This document shows, in pieces, positions 8,362-18,460 of a stretch of 64,000 nucleotides of DNA; position 1 is the stretch's first letter, and each line of letters starts with the position of its first letter. The stretch covers positions 757,501-821,500 of the forward strand of contig NZ_CP090066.1 in NCBI RefSeq assembly GCF_021391535.1, given 5' to 3'. Below the pieces are notes generated by a model, which searched no databases, was not told where the DNA came from, and saw nothing but the letters and a program-made list of their open reading frames with translations. The DNA is from Aurantimonas sp. HBX-1. GTDB taxonomy: Bacteria; Pseudomonadota; Alphaproteobacteria; Rhizobiales; Rhizobiaceae. Made by a program: the position numbers and the translations under genes.

Positions 8362-10407
8362 ATGTGGTCGTTTCGGACGGTGCTGACGACGGCGCTGGTG
8401 GGGCTGCAGGTCGCGGCGCTGCTGGCGGTGCTGGCGCTCACCTACTTCGCGTCCCAGAACGTGCTGCTGGCCTACGCGGAGAAGCTGACCGAACGGGTCG
8501 CCCGCGACACCACGACCTTCACGGAGAACTTCCTCAACCCCGCCGACGACGCCGCCGCCCTGTCGCAGCGCCTGGCCGAGAGCGCCGTCCTCGGCACCGC
8601 CGATCGCGCCGCGTTGGAGCGCTATTTCTACGAGGTCCTGCGCTCGCGCGCCGACTTCGCCGGGATCTTCTACGGGGCGGCGGACGGCTCCTTCACCTTC
8701 GTCAGCCGCGATACCAGCGTCCCGGGCGCGGCCTACCGGATCAAGACGATCGAGACGGCGCCGGTCCGCGTGGTCGAGCTGCGCTATGTCGATCCGGAGT
8801 TCCGGCCGGTGTCCCGGCGGAACGACGACGCCGACCCGTACGATCCGCGCACCCGGCCCTGGTACGTCAAGGCGAAGGCCAGTCCCGAGGTGGTCTGGAC
8901 CGAACCCTACATCTTCTTCTCGTCGCAGCGGCCCGGCATCACCGTCGCCAAGGCGGTGCGGGCCGACGAGCGGCTCGGCATGCGGGGCGCTGTGGGAATC
9001 GACATCGAGATCAACGCCTTGTCGGCCTTCCTCAGCGGCCTGGAGGTGGGCGAGCGGGGCTCGGCCGCGATCGTCGCCCAGTCCGGCGACGTGATCGCGC
9101 ATCCGCGCCCAAGCCTGGTGAGCGCGGGCGGCGATCAGCCGACGCAGCGCTTCGCGAAGCTGACGGAGGTCGACGATCCGGCGCTGGCGGAAGCCGTGGC
9201 GAGCCTTCCGGGTGGGCTGGCCAGCCTGCAGCCGGGGGAGACCCGGCTGACGCGGTTCACCGCCGGCGGCGAGAGCTGGCGCGGCGCCGTCCGGCGGCTC
9301 GCCGCTTCCCGCACGCCCTGGGTGGTCGTCACGACGCTGCCGGAAAGCGACATCCTCGGGCCGATCCACCGGGTCCGGAACATCGCGCTGGCGGTGCTGG
9401 TGGCGGTCGCCGCGGCGACGGCCGGTATCGGCGTCCTGCTGGCGCGGGCGGTGACCAAGCCGATCAAGGCGCTGGCGACGCAGGCGGGGCGCATATCGGA
9501 AGGCGATTTCGACGACGTGCCGCTGCCGCCGATGCGGATCCGCGAACTCGACGACACGCGCCAGGCGATGCGTCGGGCGACCAGCTGGCTGCGGGAGCGA
9601 CGCCGCGAGAACCTCGCTTTGACGGGGCAGCTGCGGGAGGCCGGGCGGGTCCTCGAACGGCGCGTCGAGGAGCGGACGCGGGAACTGGCGGCGGCCAACC
9701 GCGAGCTGGAGATCGCCAACCGCAACAGCAACATGCTGGCACACGAGCTCGACCATCGGGTGAAGAACCTCTTCGCCATCACCTCCTCGCTGGTCGCCCT
9801 GGCGGCGCGAACGGCGACGACGCCGGCGGACGTCGCGACGGCGGCGCGGGGACGGATCAACGCGCTCGCGCGGGCCCATGCCAGCACCAAGGACGCCACC
9901 GACGGCACGCTCGCCGCCATCGTGAGGAGCGTGCTCGAGCCCTATGCCGGGCTGGAAGGGTTCCGGCTCAGCATGGAGGGCGAACCGGTGACGATCCGCG
10001 GCGCCAATGTCACGCCGGTGGGGCTGATCCTCTACGAGCTGGCGACCAACGCCGCGAAATACGGGGCGCTGCGGGCGTCGGGCGGCACGCTGGAAGTCGC
10101 CTGGCGCCGTATCGGCGACGGCTGTGCGGTGGAACTGATCTGGTCCGAGCTTCCGAACGAGCCGGTCGGCGAGGGGATGATCGCCGAGCCGGCATCGGCC
10201 GGGTTCGGCTCGATGGTCATCGAGGCGATGGCGACGCGCCTCGATGCGACGCTGCAACGGCAGCTGACCCCGCACGGCCTGCGCGTCGTGCTGACGATGC
10301 GGGGGCTGGAGGAGGGCGGGCCGCTGCACGGATCGGCGCAGGCAGGTGGCCCGGCCGCCGGCCATTCGCGGGGCGACGCGGCGCGTCGTCGTGCCTGGAC
10401 CGCCTGA
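8362..10407 (+). CDS. HWE-family sensor histidine kinase with dCache sensor
   Basis: 681 residues from the ATG at 8362. An N-terminal helix (about 5-30) is followed by a periplasmic double-Cache domain (YDPRTRPWYVKA and GAVGIDIEINALSAFL are diagnostic) to about residue 330, a second helix, a HAMP linker (VTKPIKALA), a coiled coil, and the kinase core. The phospho-acceptor is His465 in LDHRVKN. The N box is LYELATNAAKYG, and the G region has W-S-E (near 594) followed by GFGSMVIEAM, the arrangement that defines HWE kinases. No response regulator is adjacent, so it is an orphan. In Alphaproteobacteria such kinases often feed the PhyR general stress pathway; that link is inference here. Its stop is 6 bases from the convergent hydrolase stop. 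Confidence 0.9.
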   Translation: MWSFRTVLTTALVGLQVAALLAVLALTYFASQNVLLAYAEKLTERVARDTTTFTENFLNPADDAAALSQRLAESAVLGTADRAALERYFYEVLRSRADFAGIFYGAADGSFTFVSRDTSVPGAAYRIKTIETAPVRVVELRYVDPEFRPVSRRNDDADPYDPRTRPWYVKAKASPEVVWTEPYIFFSSQRPGITVAKAVRADERLGMRGAVGIDIEINALSAFLSGLEVGERGSAAIVAQSGDVIAHPRPSLVSAGGDQPTQRFAKLTEVDDPALAEAVASLPGGLASLQPGETRLTRFTAGGESWRGAVRRLAASRTPWVVVTTLPESDILGPIHRVRNIALAVLVAVAAATAGIGVLLARAVTKPIKALATQAGRISEGDFDDVPLPPMRIRELDDTRQAMRRATSWLRERRRENLALTGQLREAGRVLERRVEERTRELAAANRELEIANRNSNMLAHELDHRVKNLFAITSSLVALAARTATTPADVATAARGRINALARAHASTKDATDGTLAAIVRSVLEPYAGLEGFRLSMEGEPVTIRGANVTPVGLILYELATNAAKYGALRASGGTLEVAWRRIGDGCAVELIWSELPNEPVGEGMIAEPASAGFGSMVIEAMATRLDATLQRQLTPHGLRVVLTMRGLEEGGPLHGSAQAGGPAAGHSRGDAARRRAWTA

Positions 10408-10413
10408 GCCGGG

Positions 10414-11247
10414 TCAGGCCTCGCCGACTTCGGCCTCTGGGGCATGGAAGCGCGTGCGGTCGCCGAGGACATAGTTCACCAGGTGCCCGGCGTAATAGGC
10501 ATATCCGGCCACCGAGGCGTGGAAGCCGTCGGGGCCGAAGCCTGCCGGCTCGACCCGCGGCAGCGTCGTGGAGACGACGACGCCGCGTTCGGCGCAGAGC
10601 CGGGCGCCGCGCTGCCGGATGATCCGGGCGCGCAGCTCCAGCACGTAGGCGAGCGCCGGCGGCAGGGCCGGCACGCGCTTCAGATCGACCGGCGGCGACC
10701 AGACGATCCGCGCTTCCGGCCACTTGGCCCGCAGGGCGTAGAGCAGGCCGCCGAAGCCCTTCTTGAACTTGCGGGCGCCGTGCCAGTTCTTGGCGTCGTT
10801 GGTGCCCATCATCAGGACGATGTGGGTGAAGGCGTCTGGGGCGAGGTTGGGCACGACATGGTCGCGCACTTCGGCCGAGACGGCGGAGTTGGCGCCGGCC
10901 GTGCGCCAGAACACCGAGAGCCCGGTCAGCGCGTAGAGCCGCTCGGCGAGCTTCGGGGCAAGACTGTCCTCCATCCGGTCGACGCCGATCCCGGCGGCCG
11001 AGGAATCGCCCAGCACCAGCAGCCGGATGGCGGCGGCGTTGGGGGTCTCGGCACCGATGCAGCCGGTGCGCGGGCCCACCGGCGGCAGCAGCCGCTCGAT
11101 CCGGCGGCGCGTGGCGACGCCCTGCCAGACATAGACCGGCAGCAGCAGCCAGGAGATGAGGCCGGTCTTGAACGACGCCGCCAGCCCGCCGGGATCAAGC
11201 TCGCCCCAGCTGGCCGGTCCGCCCGAGAAGGAAGAATCAGACGGCAT
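10414..11247 (-). CDS. SGNH/GDSL-family hydrolase
   Basis: 277 residues. The block I GDSSAAG contains the nucleophile serine, MGTNDAKN is block III, and GFGPDGFHASVAGY carries the Asp-His pair of block V, so the catalytic set is complete. A hydrophobic segment near residues 25-45 (GLISWLLLPVYVWQGV) suggests an N-terminal membrane anchor. The ATG at 11247 shares its A with the TGA of pgk (TGATG), indicating translational coupling. The family contains esterases and lipases; substrate unknown. Confidence 0.88.
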   Translation of the reverse strand: MPSDSSFSGGPASWGELDPGGLAASFKTGLISWLLLPVYVWQGVATRRRIERLLPPVGPRTGCIGAETPNAAAIRLLVLGDSSAAGIGVDRMEDSLAPKLAERLYALTGLSVFWRTAGANSAVSAEVRDHVVPNLAPDAFTHIVLMMGTNDAKNWHGARKFKKGFGGLLYALRAKWPEARIVWSPPVDLKRVPALPPALAYVLELRARIIRQRGARLCAERGVVVSTTLPRVEPAGFGPDGFHASVAGYAYYAGHLVNYVLGDRTRFHAPEAEVGEA

Positions 11248-12440
11248 CAGGCCTTCAGTACCTCCACACCGGGGAGGGGCTTGCCCTCCATCCACTCCAG
11301 GAACGCGCCGCCGGCGGTGGACACATAGGTGAAATCGTCCGCCACGCCGGCCTGGTTCAGCGCCGCCACGGTATCGCCGCCGCCGGCGACCGAGACCAGC
11401 TTACCGGAGCGGGTAAGTTCCGCCGCGTGCCGAGCCGCCGCCATGGTCGCCCTGTCGAAGGGCTCGATCTCGAAGGCGCCGAGCGGTCCGTTCCAGACCA
11501 GCGTCTTCGCCTTGTCGAGCCATGCCGCCACCGCCGCGACCGTCTCGGGCCCGGCGTCGAGGATCATGCCATCCTCCGGCACGTTGTCGACAGGCACGAT
11601 GTCGCTGGCTGCGCCCGCCTTGAACTCGCGCGCGACCACCGCATCGACCGGCAGCACGATGGCGCAACCCGATTCCTTCGCCGCGGCGAGGATCCGGTGG
11701 GCGGTGTCGGCGAGATCGTGCTCGCACAGCGACTTGCCGACATGTTTGCCCTGGGCCGCCAGGAAGGTGTTGGCCATGCCGCCGCCGATCACCAGCGCGT
11801 CGACCCGTCCGACGAGGTTCTGCAACAGGTCGATCTTGGTCGACACCTTGGCGCCCCCGACCACCGCGACGACCGGCCGCTCGGGCGCGCCCAGACCCTT
11901 CTCCAGGGCCTCCAGCTCCGCCTGCATCGTCCTGCCGGCATAGGACGGCAGGTGCCGGGCAAGGCCCTCGGTCGAGGCATGGGCACGATGCGCCGCCGAG
12001 AAGGCGTCGTTGACGTAGATGTCGCCGAGCGCGGCGAGACGGGTGACGAAATCCTCGTCGTTGGCTTCCTCGCCGGCGTAGAAGCGGGTGTTCTCCATGA
12101 GGACGACGTTGCCGTCCTCCAGGGCGCTGACGATGCCCTCCGCGACGGGGCCGACGCAGTCGTCGGAGAAGCCGACGGGCTGGCCGAGCATCTCAGAAAG
12201 GATCGGCGCCAGCGGCTCCAGCGACATCTCCTTGTTCGGCTTGCCCTTCGGGCGCCCGAAATGCGCCAGCAGGATCACCCGCCCGCTTTTGTCGACGAGT
12301 TCCCTGATCGTCGGCAGGATGCGCTCGATCCGGGTCGTGTCGCCGACCTTGCCGTCCTGCATCGGAACGTTCAGGTCGACCCGCAGCAGGATGCGCTTGC
12401 CGGCGACGTCCACGTCGTCGAGTGTCTTGAAAACTGTCAT
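11247..12440 (-). CDS. pgk: Phosphoglycerate kinase
   Basis: 397 residues, normal family length. The ATG at 12440 is preceded by GGAGGAG; upstream in-frame starts are not supported. Family signatures seen: KRILLRVDLNVPMQDG near residue 12 (the substrate-binding N-terminal motif), LLAHFGRPKG, FSAAHRAHAST, the hinge region VVGGAKVSTKIDLLQNL, and the nucleotide-binding glycine-rich segment SVAGGGDTVAAL near the C-terminus. It converts 1,3-bisphosphoglycerate and ADP to 3-phosphoglycerate and ATP. It is translationally coupled to the SGNH hydrolase and lies 4.8 kb from gap, its usual neighbour. Confidence 0.97.
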   Translation of the reverse strand: MTVFKTLDDVDVAGKRILLRVDLNVPMQDGKVGDTTRIERILPTIRELVDKSGRVILLAHFGRPKGKPNKEMSLEPLAPILSEMLGQPVGFSDDCVGPVAEGIVSALEDGNVVLMENTRFYAGEEANDEDFVTRLAALGDIYVNDAFSAAHRAHASTEGLARHLPSYAGRTMQAELEALEKGLGAPERPVVAVVGGAKVSTKIDLLQNLVGRVDALVIGGGMANTFLAAQGKHVGKSLCEHDLADTAHRILAAAKESGCAIVLPVDAVVAREFKAGAASDIVPVDNVPEDGMILDAGPETVAAVAAWLDKAKTLVWNGPLGAFEIEPFDRATMAAARHAAELTRSGKLVSVAGGGDTVAALNQAGVADDFTYVSTAGGAFLEWMEGKPLPGVEVLKA

Positions 12441-12626
12441 GCCATCTCCTCCTCGGGTCACCGTATCCGTCAATGCGCGTCGTCGGCCCGGCATCCTGCC
12501 GTATCGCCGGCGCCTTCGCTCCTGTCCGGTGCCCGCGGACCGGGTGCCTGCCGCACCCAGCGGCGATGTAGCGCGAGAGATCGAGCCAGGGCAATCGTCA
12601 TGCCGACGATCCGCTGCTTCCGTGGG

Positions 12627-14438
12627 TCAGGCGCTGTCGCGTTTATCGCCGGAGACGAGCCGGCGGCCCAGCGCCAGGATCTCCCGCAGATTGAGGAACA
12701 GCGGGATGCGGCTGCCGCGACCGGCTTCCGGCTCCAGCGACAGTCCGGCGGCCACCACGGCGCCGTCGAGGCCGGTTTCCCGCACGATCAGCTCGACCGG
12801 GCGCACCGAAACCCGGTCGCCGTATTCCGCCCGGCCGCCGAGCCGGGCGATCATCATGTCCGAGATGGTGAGGCCCATCTCCTCGGATCCGAGCTTGACG
12901 CCGTAGGCCGTGACGAGCCCGCTCGCCGGGGTCGAGGGATCGACGGAGAACTCGCCGAAGAACTCCGCATCGTCCGGCCCGACCGGCGCCGGGCTGGCGA
13001 ACAGCCTGTCGAGAAGCCGCGGGTAGCGCGGCGAGATGAACAGGTAGACGTAGTCGCCGGCGCGCAGCCGTCCGGCATACTGGTAGCGCATCGAGACGCC
13101 GTCGCGCACCACCAGCGAGGGGCGGGCCCAGCGCGGCACGCGCTCGCCGCGGGCGACCGGGCTGTCAGCCACCACCCGGTAGGAGAGGAGCTCGTGGTTG
13201 GCGGTGCCCGGCAGTTCCAGCTCGACCTTCTCGACGGGGCCTATCCGCGGCGGGATGACCAGGCCCAGCCGGCGGGCGAGCAGGCCGATCGTCCAGCCCT
13301 GCACGAGCAGCGAGGCAAGGACGATGATGAAGGCGGCGTTGAAGAACAGCCGCGCATCGTCGAGGCCGCCGATCAGCGGCACGATGGCAAGCAGGATCGA
13401 CACGGCGCCGCGCAGGCCGACCCAGGAGATGAACGCCGTCTCGCGGCGCTGGAACTCGAAGGGCAGGAGGCACAGCCACACCGCCAGCGGCCGGGCGACG
13501 AAGATCAGGAATGCCGCCAGCGCGACGGCCGGCAGCAGGATGTGCCCGAACTGCGACGGCGTCGCCAGCAGGCCGAGGATCAGGAACATGACGATCTGCG
13601 AGAGCCAGGTCAGCCCGTCCTGGAAGCGCTTCAGGCTGGCGGCATGGCGCAGTCCGCTGTTGGCGGCGTAGAGGCCGGCTATGTAGACGGCGAGGAAGCC
13701 GGATCCGTCGAGAGCGCCGGTGACGGCGAAGACCAGGAGAGCCAGTGCGATGGTGAAGACCGGCAGCAGCCCCCGGTCGATCGCCAGCTTCGCGACCAGC
13801 GTGCGGATCAGCCAGCCGCCGGCGAAGCCGAAGATGATGCCGAGGCCCATCTGCTGCAGGAAGCCAAGCAGCACGTCGATGCCCAGCTCGTCGAGCCCGC
13901 CGCCGCTGGACAGAAGCTCGACGAGGGCGATGGTGAGGAAGATCGCCATCGGATCGTTGGTGCCGGATTCGATCTCGAGCAGCGAGCGCACGCGCTCGCG
14001 GATGGCGATGCCGCCGACACGCAGCAGGAAGAACACCGCGGCGGCGTCCGTCGAGCCGACGATCGCGCCCAGCAGCATGCCCTCGACCAGCGAGAGGTCG
14101 AGCAGCCAGGACGCGGCGACGCCGAACAGGGCCGCGGTGAGCACGACGCCCACCGTGGCCAGCGCGATCGCCGGAACGGCGGCCTGGCGAAACGACGCCA
14201 GCGACGTGCCGAAGCCGGAATCGAACAGGATGATCGCCAGCGCCAGCGAGCCAACGAAATACGCAAGACCGGCATTGTCGAAGACGATGCCCATGCCGTC
14301 CTCGCCCGCGAACAGGCCGATCGACAGGAAGAGCAGCAGGAGGGGAGCGCCGAAGCGGAAGGCGAGGAGGCTCGAGAAGGCGGCCAGCAGGATGAGGACG
14401 GCCGCGACTAGGACGATGACATAAAGCGATTCGAGCAT
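12627..14438 (-). CDS. Potassium/proton antiporter (CPA1, NhaP2/CvrA-like)
   Basis: 603 residues from ATG 14438 (an in-frame TTG 13 codons upstream is possible). About 12 membrane helices cover residues 1-390. The antiporter core is visible: FDSGFGTS, then IVGSTDAAAVFFLL and IESGTNDPMAIFL (the aspartates of the ion-binding site), and SWVGLRGAVSILLAI. A cytoplasmic tail follows, with a TrkA-C-like region (RLRAGDYVYLFISP) and a further corC/HlyC-like segment near the end. This architecture is typical of NhaP2 K+/H+ antiporters, which export potassium at alkaline pH. It is on the same strand as pgk, 186 bases upstream. Confidence 0.92.
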   Translation of the reverse strand: MLESLYVIVLVAAVLILLAAFSSLLAFRFGAPLLLLFLSIGLFAGEDGMGIVFDNAGLAYFVGSLALAIILFDSGFGTSLASFRQAAVPAIALATVGVVLTAALFGVAASWLLDLSLVEGMLLGAIVGSTDAAAVFFLLRVGGIAIRERVRSLLEIESGTNDPMAIFLTIALVELLSSGGGLDELGIDVLLGFLQQMGLGIIFGFAGGWLIRTLVAKLAIDRGLLPVFTIALALLVFAVTGALDGSGFLAVYIAGLYAANSGLRHAASLKRFQDGLTWLSQIVMFLILGLLATPSQFGHILLPAVALAAFLIFVARPLAVWLCLLPFEFQRRETAFISWVGLRGAVSILLAIVPLIGGLDDARLFFNAAFIIVLASLLVQGWTIGLLARRLGLVIPPRIGPVEKVELELPGTANHELLSYRVVADSPVARGERVPRWARPSLVVRDGVSMRYQYAGRLRAGDYVYLFISPRYPRLLDRLFASPAPVGPDDAEFFGEFSVDPSTPASGLVTAYGVKLGSEEMGLTISDMMIARLGGRAEYGDRVSVRPVELIVRETGLDGAVVAAGLSLEPEAGRGSRIPLFLNLREILALGRRLVSGDKRDSA

Positions 14439-14642
14439 CGGCGCGGTGCGTGGCCTTTCGACGGTGGGAAGGCGCAATCATCGGCCGCCGGACACGTCCG
14501 TCGCCCCCAGGCCGACGCCCGCGCAGTCTTTTCGATATAGCCGCCGATTGACGGAAAACCACTGCCGCAGCCGGCTAAAATGCGGCCGTCCCGGTCCGGC
14601 ACGGCCAGATGACACGACTGCGGTTTCACGCTAGATCAGGCC

Positions 14643-15050
14643 ATGCGGATGTTCAGGATGATACTGCGAGACAGGGTGGCTGGCGCCGGTGCGCTGGTGC
14701 TGGCCGTGCAGTTCCTGGTGCTGCAGGCCTTCTTCTCCAGCATGACCTGCGGCATGGCGGTAGCGTCGGCGTCGCCGGTGATCTGCCACGGGCTGCAGGC
14801 CGAAGCCGAGGCCCCGGCTCCGCATCGCGACGATACGGGCGGCAGCTGCCTCGACTGTCCCTGCGGCATCGCCTGCGCGGCCGGCACCGCGCTTCTCGCC
14901 GCATTCGCCCCGGAAGAGGGGCTCGGCGCGGCATTCTCGCTGGTGGCGGGTGCCCAGCCCGGCATCGCCGGCGATGGCGACGCCGGCAGGGTTTCGCCGA
15001 GACTTGCACTCGCCCCCGATCCGACCGGACCGCCCGCCTTCTCCATCTGA
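14643..15050 (+). CDS. DUF2946-like small membrane-anchored Cys protein
   Basis: 135 residues. An N-terminal hydrophobic helix (residues about 12-35) is followed by a cysteine-bearing segment: SMTCGM, VICHG, and a C-x2-CPCG-x2-C cluster near residues 77-83, then a hydrophobic patch and a Pro-rich tail. DUF2946 proteins have this pattern and are often encoded next to copper genes; the assignment is by pattern only. The next gene is the PCuAC chaperone, 67 bases downstream on the same strand, so a copper-related periplasmic or membrane role is likely. Confidence 0.62.
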   Translation: MRMFRMILRDRVAGAGALVLAVQFLVLQAFFSSMTCGMAVASASPVICHGLQAEAEAPAPHRDDTGGSCLDCPCGIACAAGTALLAAFAPEEGLGAAFSLVAGAQPGIAGDGDAGRVSPRLALAPDPTGPPAFSI

Positions 15051-15117
15051 CCATGCATCCGACGGCCGCCAGCGCATCGCGCTGCGGCCGTGATCCAAGC
15101 TCATCTGGAGAATTCCC

Positions 15118-15672
15118 ATGTCCCTTCTCAAGTCGCTGCTCGTCGGCGCTGCCCTGACGGCCGTCGCGGCAACCACCGCCGCTATCGCCCACGATTACCA
15201 GGTCGCCGACATCCACATCGGCCACCCCTGGGCGCGCGCGACGCCACCGCAGGCCAAGGTCGCCGGCGCCTATCTGTCCATCGACAACAACGGCCAAAGC
15301 CCCGACCGGCTGCTGGGCGGCTCGACACCCGCCGCACGGGCGGTCGAGATCCATTCCAGCGAGATCACCGATGGCGTCATGCGAATGCGCCAGGTGACGG
15401 ACGGCCTGGCGATCCCAGCCGGCGAGAGCGTCGCCCTCGCCCCCGGCGGTTATCACCTCATGCTGGTCGATCCGGTGGAGCCGCTGCAGGACGGTGATCG
15501 CGTTCCGCTGACGCTGGAATTCGAGACGGCCGGTTCGGTGGCGGTGGAATTGGCCGTTGAAGCGATGGGCGCGCCCGAGCCGGATCATGCCGCGATGGAC
15601 CACTCGGGCATGCCGGCCGAGGATGATGCGGCCGACGCCGCGCCGGACGATGACGGCCATGCCGGCCACTAG
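15118..15672 (+). CDS. Copper chaperone PCu(A)C
   Basis: 184 residues. It has a signal peptide (residues 1 to about 25, cleaving near AIAHD) and a PCuAC cupredoxin-like domain. HPWARATPPQAKVAGAYLSI is the family's opening. The copper ligands of the H-(M)-x10-M-x21-H-x-M pattern can be placed at HSSEITDGVMRMRQV and GYHLML. A His/Met/Asp-rich tail (DHAAMDHSGMPAED..., ending DDDGHAGH) could bind more metal. The family delivers Cu(I) to cytochrome oxidase. GGAG precedes the ATG. Confidence 0.92.
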   Translation: MSLLKSLLVGAALTAVAATTAAIAHDYQVADIHIGHPWARATPPQAKVAGAYLSIDNNGQSPDRLLGGSTPAARAVEIHSSEITDGVMRMRQVTDGLAIPAGESVALAPGGYHLMLVDPVEPLQDGDRVPLTLEFETAGSVAVELAVEAMGAPEPDHAAMDHSGMPAEDDAADAAPDDDGHAGH

Positions 15673-15814
15673 GCCGGGCTGATCCGGCCGCCATGGCACC
15701 AGCCCGGCGGCTTTAGCCTGAATTGCATTCACGCAGCCCGCGACGTCGGCGGCGGCTTTCGGCCGCCGGCACGTCAGCCGCTGCTCGTGTCACCACGTCC
15801 AAAGGATTGGAACC

Positions 15815-17182
15815 ATGTCCCGTCTCGTTGCCGGGCAGGCCGAGGATGCCGCGCGTTTTCCTGCCTCGCCCGATCTCTACCGCGCCGTGTGGCGCTGGCA
15901 CTTCTACGCAGGGCTTTTCGTCCTGCCTTTCCTGATCACGCTGTCGATCACCGGGGCGCTCTATCTGTTCAGGGACGAGATCGACGCCCTCGTCCACGCC
16001 GACCTCAAGTCGGTCGAGATCCGCCAGAACGTGGCGCTCGCGTCGCCTTCCGAGATGGTCGCGGCGGCGACGGCCTCGCATCCCGGCATGGCGGTCAAGT
16101 ATACCAGCCCCGCGACCCCCGGCAGATCGGCCGAGATCACCGTCAATGCCGACAGCGGCGAGCGGCTGGCGGTCTATGTCGATCCGTATGACGGCGCGGT
16201 GCTGGGCGCGCTCGCAGATCGCGGCACGGTGATGTGGACGGTGCGCTACCTGCACAGCCTGCGCTATTTCGGTCCGGTGGCACGCGGCATCATCGAGATT
16301 GCCGGAGGCTGGACGATCCTGCTGGTCGGGACGGGGATCTTCCTCTGGTGGCCGCGGGGTCAGCGAGGCGGCGTCGTCTCGGTGCGGGGCATGCCACGGA
16401 ACAGGTTGTTCTGGCGCGACGTCCACGCCGTGACCGGCAGCGTCGTCGGCTGCTTCATCGTCTTCCTCGCGGTGACCGGCATGCCGTGGTCGCAGGTCTG
16501 GGGCGGCAAGGTCAACGAATGGGCGAATGGCGCCAATTTCGGCTATCCCGCCGGCGTGCGCACGGAGGTTCCCATGTCGGGCCGGAAACTGTCCGAGGAG
16601 GGGCCGACGGCGTGGTCGATGGAGCAGGCGCAAATCCCGATGTCGCCTGGCGCGAAGGCGAACGCCGAACCGATCGGCCTCGACCGGGCGGTGGCGATCT
16701 TCGACGATCTCGGCCTCGATCGCGGCTATGCCGTCAATATTCCGGCCAAGCCGGACGGGGTCTACACCGGCTCGGTCTATCCGGACGACCTGTCGCGGCA
16801 GCGCGTCGTGCATCTCGACCAGTACACCGGCGAACCCCTGGTCGACATGAGCTACGCCGATTACGGGCCGGGCGGGCGCTGGCTGGAATGGGGGATCAAT
16901 GTCCACATGGGCCAGCAATACGGGCTGCTCAACCAGTTCCTGCTGCTGGCGGTCTGCGCCGGCAACGTCCTGGTGGCGGTCTCGGCCGGCGTGATGTGGT
17001 GGAAGCGGCGCCCGAGCGGCTCGATGGGCGTGCCGCCGATGCCGCAGGACCGACGCGTGTTCCGCGGCCTCCTTGCCATCCTCGTCGTCGGCGGGATCAT
17101 CTTTCCGCTCGTCGGCGCCTCGCTGCTGGTGATGCTGGCGCTCGACTGGGCGACGACCCGGAGACGCCCGGCTCTGGCCTGA
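15815..17182 (+). CDS. PepSY-associated TM protein
   Basis: 455 residues from ATG 15815 with AAGGA upstream. Four membrane helices are expected: residues about 25-50 (WHFYAGLFVLPFLITLSITGALYLF, the family's first helix with its conserved WHFYAG), near 165, near 215 and near 375. A PepSY domain is in the first periplasmic loop (about 60-140). These iron-regulated membrane proteins act in siderophore-iron reduction or heme-related redox steps; the exact role is not known. It follows the copper chaperone by 142 bases in the same orientation. Confidence 0.88.
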   Translation: MSRLVAGQAEDAARFPASPDLYRAVWRWHFYAGLFVLPFLITLSITGALYLFRDEIDALVHADLKSVEIRQNVALASPSEMVAAATASHPGMAVKYTSPATPGRSAEITVNADSGERLAVYVDPYDGAVLGALADRGTVMWTVRYLHSLRYFGPVARGIIEIAGGWTILLVGTGIFLWWPRGQRGGVVSVRGMPRNRLFWRDVHAVTGSVVGCFIVFLAVTGMPWSQVWGGKVNEWANGANFGYPAGVRTEVPMSGRKLSEEGPTAWSMEQAQIPMSPGAKANAEPIGLDRAVAIFDDLGLDRGYAVNIPAKPDGVYTGSVYPDDLSRQRVVHLDQYTGEPLVDMSYADYGPGGRWLEWGINVHMGQQYGLLNQFLLLAVCAGNVLVAVSAGVMWWKRRPSGSMGVPPMPQDRRVFRGLLAILVVGGIIFPLVGASLLVMLALDWATTRRRPALA

Positions 17183-17196
17183 TCAAGCGCCGAACG

Positions 17197-17228
17197 CAAA
17201 AGGGTCCGCCCGGTGAGGCGGCCCCTTC
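17197..17228 (-). terminator. Intrinsic terminator of gap
   Basis: Read on the minus strand, an arm AAGGGGCCGCC pairs with GGCGGACCCTT (one mismatch) around the loop TCACCG and runs into TTTTG. It lies between the convergent PepSY and gap genes and is best suited to stop gap transcription. Confidence 0.6.
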
Positions 17229-17253
17229 GCGGAGAATTACGCGGTTCGGAAGG

Positions 17254-18273
<1,020 letters not shown>

Positions 18274-18460
18274 TGATCCGTCTCCTGTGATGGGTGCCCG
18301 GTGGGTGAAAACGCCGGAAGTCTCGGTCGCCATGGGCTGTACAGTCCCGGGCGGCGCGGATCAATATTCGCCTCGTTCAGCTTTTCTGATGCGGTGAATG
18401 ATTTCCGCTGATAGCGGGGAAGGCCCTCTCCAGGCCCGGCTCGGCCGGGGCGGGGTCAGG

